Positions 4,012-5,311 of a stretch of DNA of 5,311 bases are shown here, piece after piece. The stretch comes from Acidobacteriota bacterium. Its GTDB lineage: Bacteria > Acidobacteriota > Terriglobia > Terriglobales > Acidobacteriaceae. The stretch's first letter is position 1, and each line of letters begins with the position of its first letter. The notes beneath the pieces were generated by a model that did not search any database, was not told where the DNA came from, and was given only the letters and a program-made list of their open reading frames with translations. The DNA is taken from positions 1 through 5,311 of the forward strand of contig JAJYBT010000271.1 in NCBI GenBank assembly GCA_021778875.1. Direction: 5' to 3'. Position numbers and translations under genes: made by a program.

Positions 4012-5311
4012 CTAATCTGCTGGCACAAGCTTCCGCTGCAGCTCCTCGAGCGTCTGGCCTTTGGTTTCGGGATAGACGAACAGGACAACGACGAACTGGA
4101 GCAGGGTCATGGCGGCGAAGAAGGTGAACGGGGCGCTGGGCGCCAGACTGAGCACCAGCACGGGAAATTCCAGGGCAATGATAGTGTTCATGATCCAGTG
4201 GCTGGCGTTGCCCACGCCCTGGCCCTTGGAGCGGACATGGTTGGGGAAGACCTCGCCGATGTAGACCCAGATGACCGCGCCCTGCGACAGGGCAAAGAAC
4301 GCGATATAGGTGACGAAGATCCACACCAGCGCGCCGGGGTGGGAGTTGGTGGCGAAGAGCCACGAGACCGCCGCGAGGCAACCGGCTGTGCCAGCCGCGC
4401 CGATGAGCAGGAGCGTCTTGCGGCCCAGCTTGTCAATGACGGACATGCCGACCATGGTGAAGATGAGATTGGTGAAGCCGATGGCGATGGCCTGCTGGTC
4501 GCCGGAGACCTGGCTGAAGCCGGCGGAGGCAAAGATGCTCGGCAGGTAATAGAGGATGGCATTGATGCCCGCAAGCTGATTGAACGCGCCGATGGTGATG
4601 GCGAGGAAGAGCGGGTAGCGGTATTTCCAGCGGAAGACGGATTCGTGGGCCGAAGCGTGCTCCTGGTTGAGCGCGGAGCGGATGTCGTTGAGCTCGGCCT
4701 CGGGGTCAGGCTCGCCCATCAGCTTGAGCACGGCCAGAGCTTCATCGATGCGGCCCTTTGACGCGGACCAGCGCGGGCTGCGGGGAATGCCGAAGAGCAG
4801 CACCAGGAAGCCGAAGGCGGGAATGGCGGCCACGCCCACCTGCCAGCGCCACTCCGTCGCGCCGAGATGAGCCAGGCGGATGAAGTAGTTGGAGGTGTAG
4901 GCGACGAGGATGCCGAAGACCACGTTGAACTGGAATGCGCCAACGAGGCGGCCGCGCCACTTGGCGGGCGAAAGCTCGGCGATGTAGACCGGGCCCAGCA
5001 CCGACGACGCGCCGATACCGAGGCCGCCGATGAGCCGGAAGACCATGAGGGAAGGCCAGCTCCAGGCCAGCGCGCTGCCCAAGGCGGAGATGACGTACAG
5101 CACGGCAGTGATGCGCAGCGTCTCGCGCCCGCCGAGCTTCTGGCCCACGACGCCGGCGCCAAACGAGCCCACCACCGTGCCGATGAGCGCGATGGCGACG
5201 GTCCAGCCCTTGCCCTGCGGGCTGAGGTGATAGAGCCGGACCAGCGCATCGATTGCGCCGGAAATCACGACAGTGTCAAAACCGAAAAGCAGCCCGCCCA
5301 GCGCTCCGGTA
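4012..5311 (-). CDS. Sugar-porter MFS transporter (5' end beyond window)
   Basis: The partial product has 432 residues in the window; the frame runs through the right edge. The first visible residues, GGLLFGFD (fragment 5-12), are the hallmark of the first membrane helix of sugar porters, so probably only some 10-25 residues are missing. Further family marks are GQKLGGRE (56-63), the R-x3-G-x-G-x-G ... PVYIAELSP ... RG block (92-121), PRSPRW (176-181, usually PESPRW), the sugar-binding NQLAGINAILYYLP (244-257), DKLGRK (293-298), GEVFPNHVRSKGQ (352-364) and the C-terminal YPETKG (413-418). These place it in MFS family 2.A.1.1, with XylE, GalP and AraE: a 12-helix inner-membrane, usually proton-coupled, monosaccharide importer. 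The substrate cannot be read from sequence; the downstream aldolase suggests a pentose or 6-deoxyhexose. It ends with TAG at 4014-4012. A GTG at 5268 is in frame but lies inside the first helix and is not the start. Confidence 0.92.
   Translation of the reverse strand, partial: TGALGGLLFGFDTVVISGAIDALVRLYHLSPQGKGWTVAIALIGTVVGSFGAGVVGQKLGGRETLRITAVLYVISALGSALAWSWPSLMVFRLIGGLGIGASSVLGPVYIAELSPAKWRGRLVGAFQFNVVFGILVAYTSNYFIRLAHLGATEWRWQVGVAAIPAFGFLVLLFGIPRSPRWSASKGRIDEALAVLKLMGEPDPEAELNDIRSALNQEHASAHESVFRWKYRYPLFLAITIGAFNQLAGINAILYYLPSIFASAGFSQVSGDQQAIAIGFTNLIFTMVGMSVIDKLGRKTLLLIGAAGTAGCLAAVSWLFATNSHPGALVWIFVTYIAFFALSQGAVIWVYIGEVFPNHVRSKGQGVGNASHWIMNTIIALEFPVLVLSLAPSAPFTFFAAMTLLQFVVVLFVYPETKGQTLEELQRKLVPAD

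Noticed and set aside
3854..4381. Extended frame of the aldolase running into the transporter gene
   Set aside because: The added residues are His/Arg/Pro-rich out-of-frame sequence antiparallel in character to real protein and overlap the well-supported transporter gene; GAGAGG marks ATG 3853.
3131..4761. Long plus-strand open frames opposite the aldolase and transporter
   Set aside because: They are antisense shadows typical of GC-rich coding DNA, with no domain and no ribosome binding site.
1..5311. CRISPR array, insertion sequence, tRNA or attachment site
   Set aside because: No regular spaced repeats, terminal inverted repeats with transposase, tRNA-like folds with a T-loop, or integrase genes were seen on either strand.

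Overview
This is a GC-rich bacterial chromosomal window with four protein-coding genes and one long non-coding gap. The gene families (a GT87-type membrane glycosyltransferase, a minimal DEAD-box helicase, a long class II aldolase and a sugar-porter MFS transporter) together with the base composition suggest a soil-type Acidobacteriota, perhaps Terriglobia. That assignment is inference from gene style only; the window has no rRNA or other taxonomic marker.

Layout. Bases 1-169 are a short hairpin-containing leader. Bases 170-1342 (+) encode a 390-residue multi-spanning GT87/DUF2029-type protein. It converges, with an 18-base gap, on a 389-residue DEAD-box RNA helicase at 1361-2530 (-). A bulged inverted repeat at 1319-1350 covers the glycosyltransferase stop codon and probably serves as a shared terminator. 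Bases 2531-2983 contain no convincing gene. They hold several stable hairpins, a pair of mutually exclusive stems, a weak extended -10 box and a short segment resembling the cobalamin-riboswitch core. The simplest reading is a long structured 5' leader of the helicase mRNA, or a small RNA gene. Bases 2984-3853 (-) encode a 289-residue class II aldolase/adducin-family enzyme. Bases 4012-5311 (-) encode a sugar-porter MFS transporter whose first residues lie beyond the right edge.

How the genes may work together. The transporter and aldolase are on the same strand in the order transporter then aldolase, 158 bases apart, and look like part of a sugar-catabolic operon: import, then retro-aldol cleavage of a (deoxy)ketose phosphate such as fuculose- or rhamnulose-1-phosphate. 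The helicase and the glycosyltransferase have no evident functional link to this pair.

The most interesting point is the aldolase. Relative to FucA it carries extra segments at both ends. Each is an amphipathic helix joined to the catalytic core by a Pro/Ser/Ala/Gly-rich linker, which is the design of encapsulation peptides that target enzymes to bacterial microcompartments. Deoxy-sugar aldolases are known cargo of planctomycete-type microcompartments. No shell protein lies in this window, so this is a prediction about flanking DNA. The rest of the window looks ordinary.
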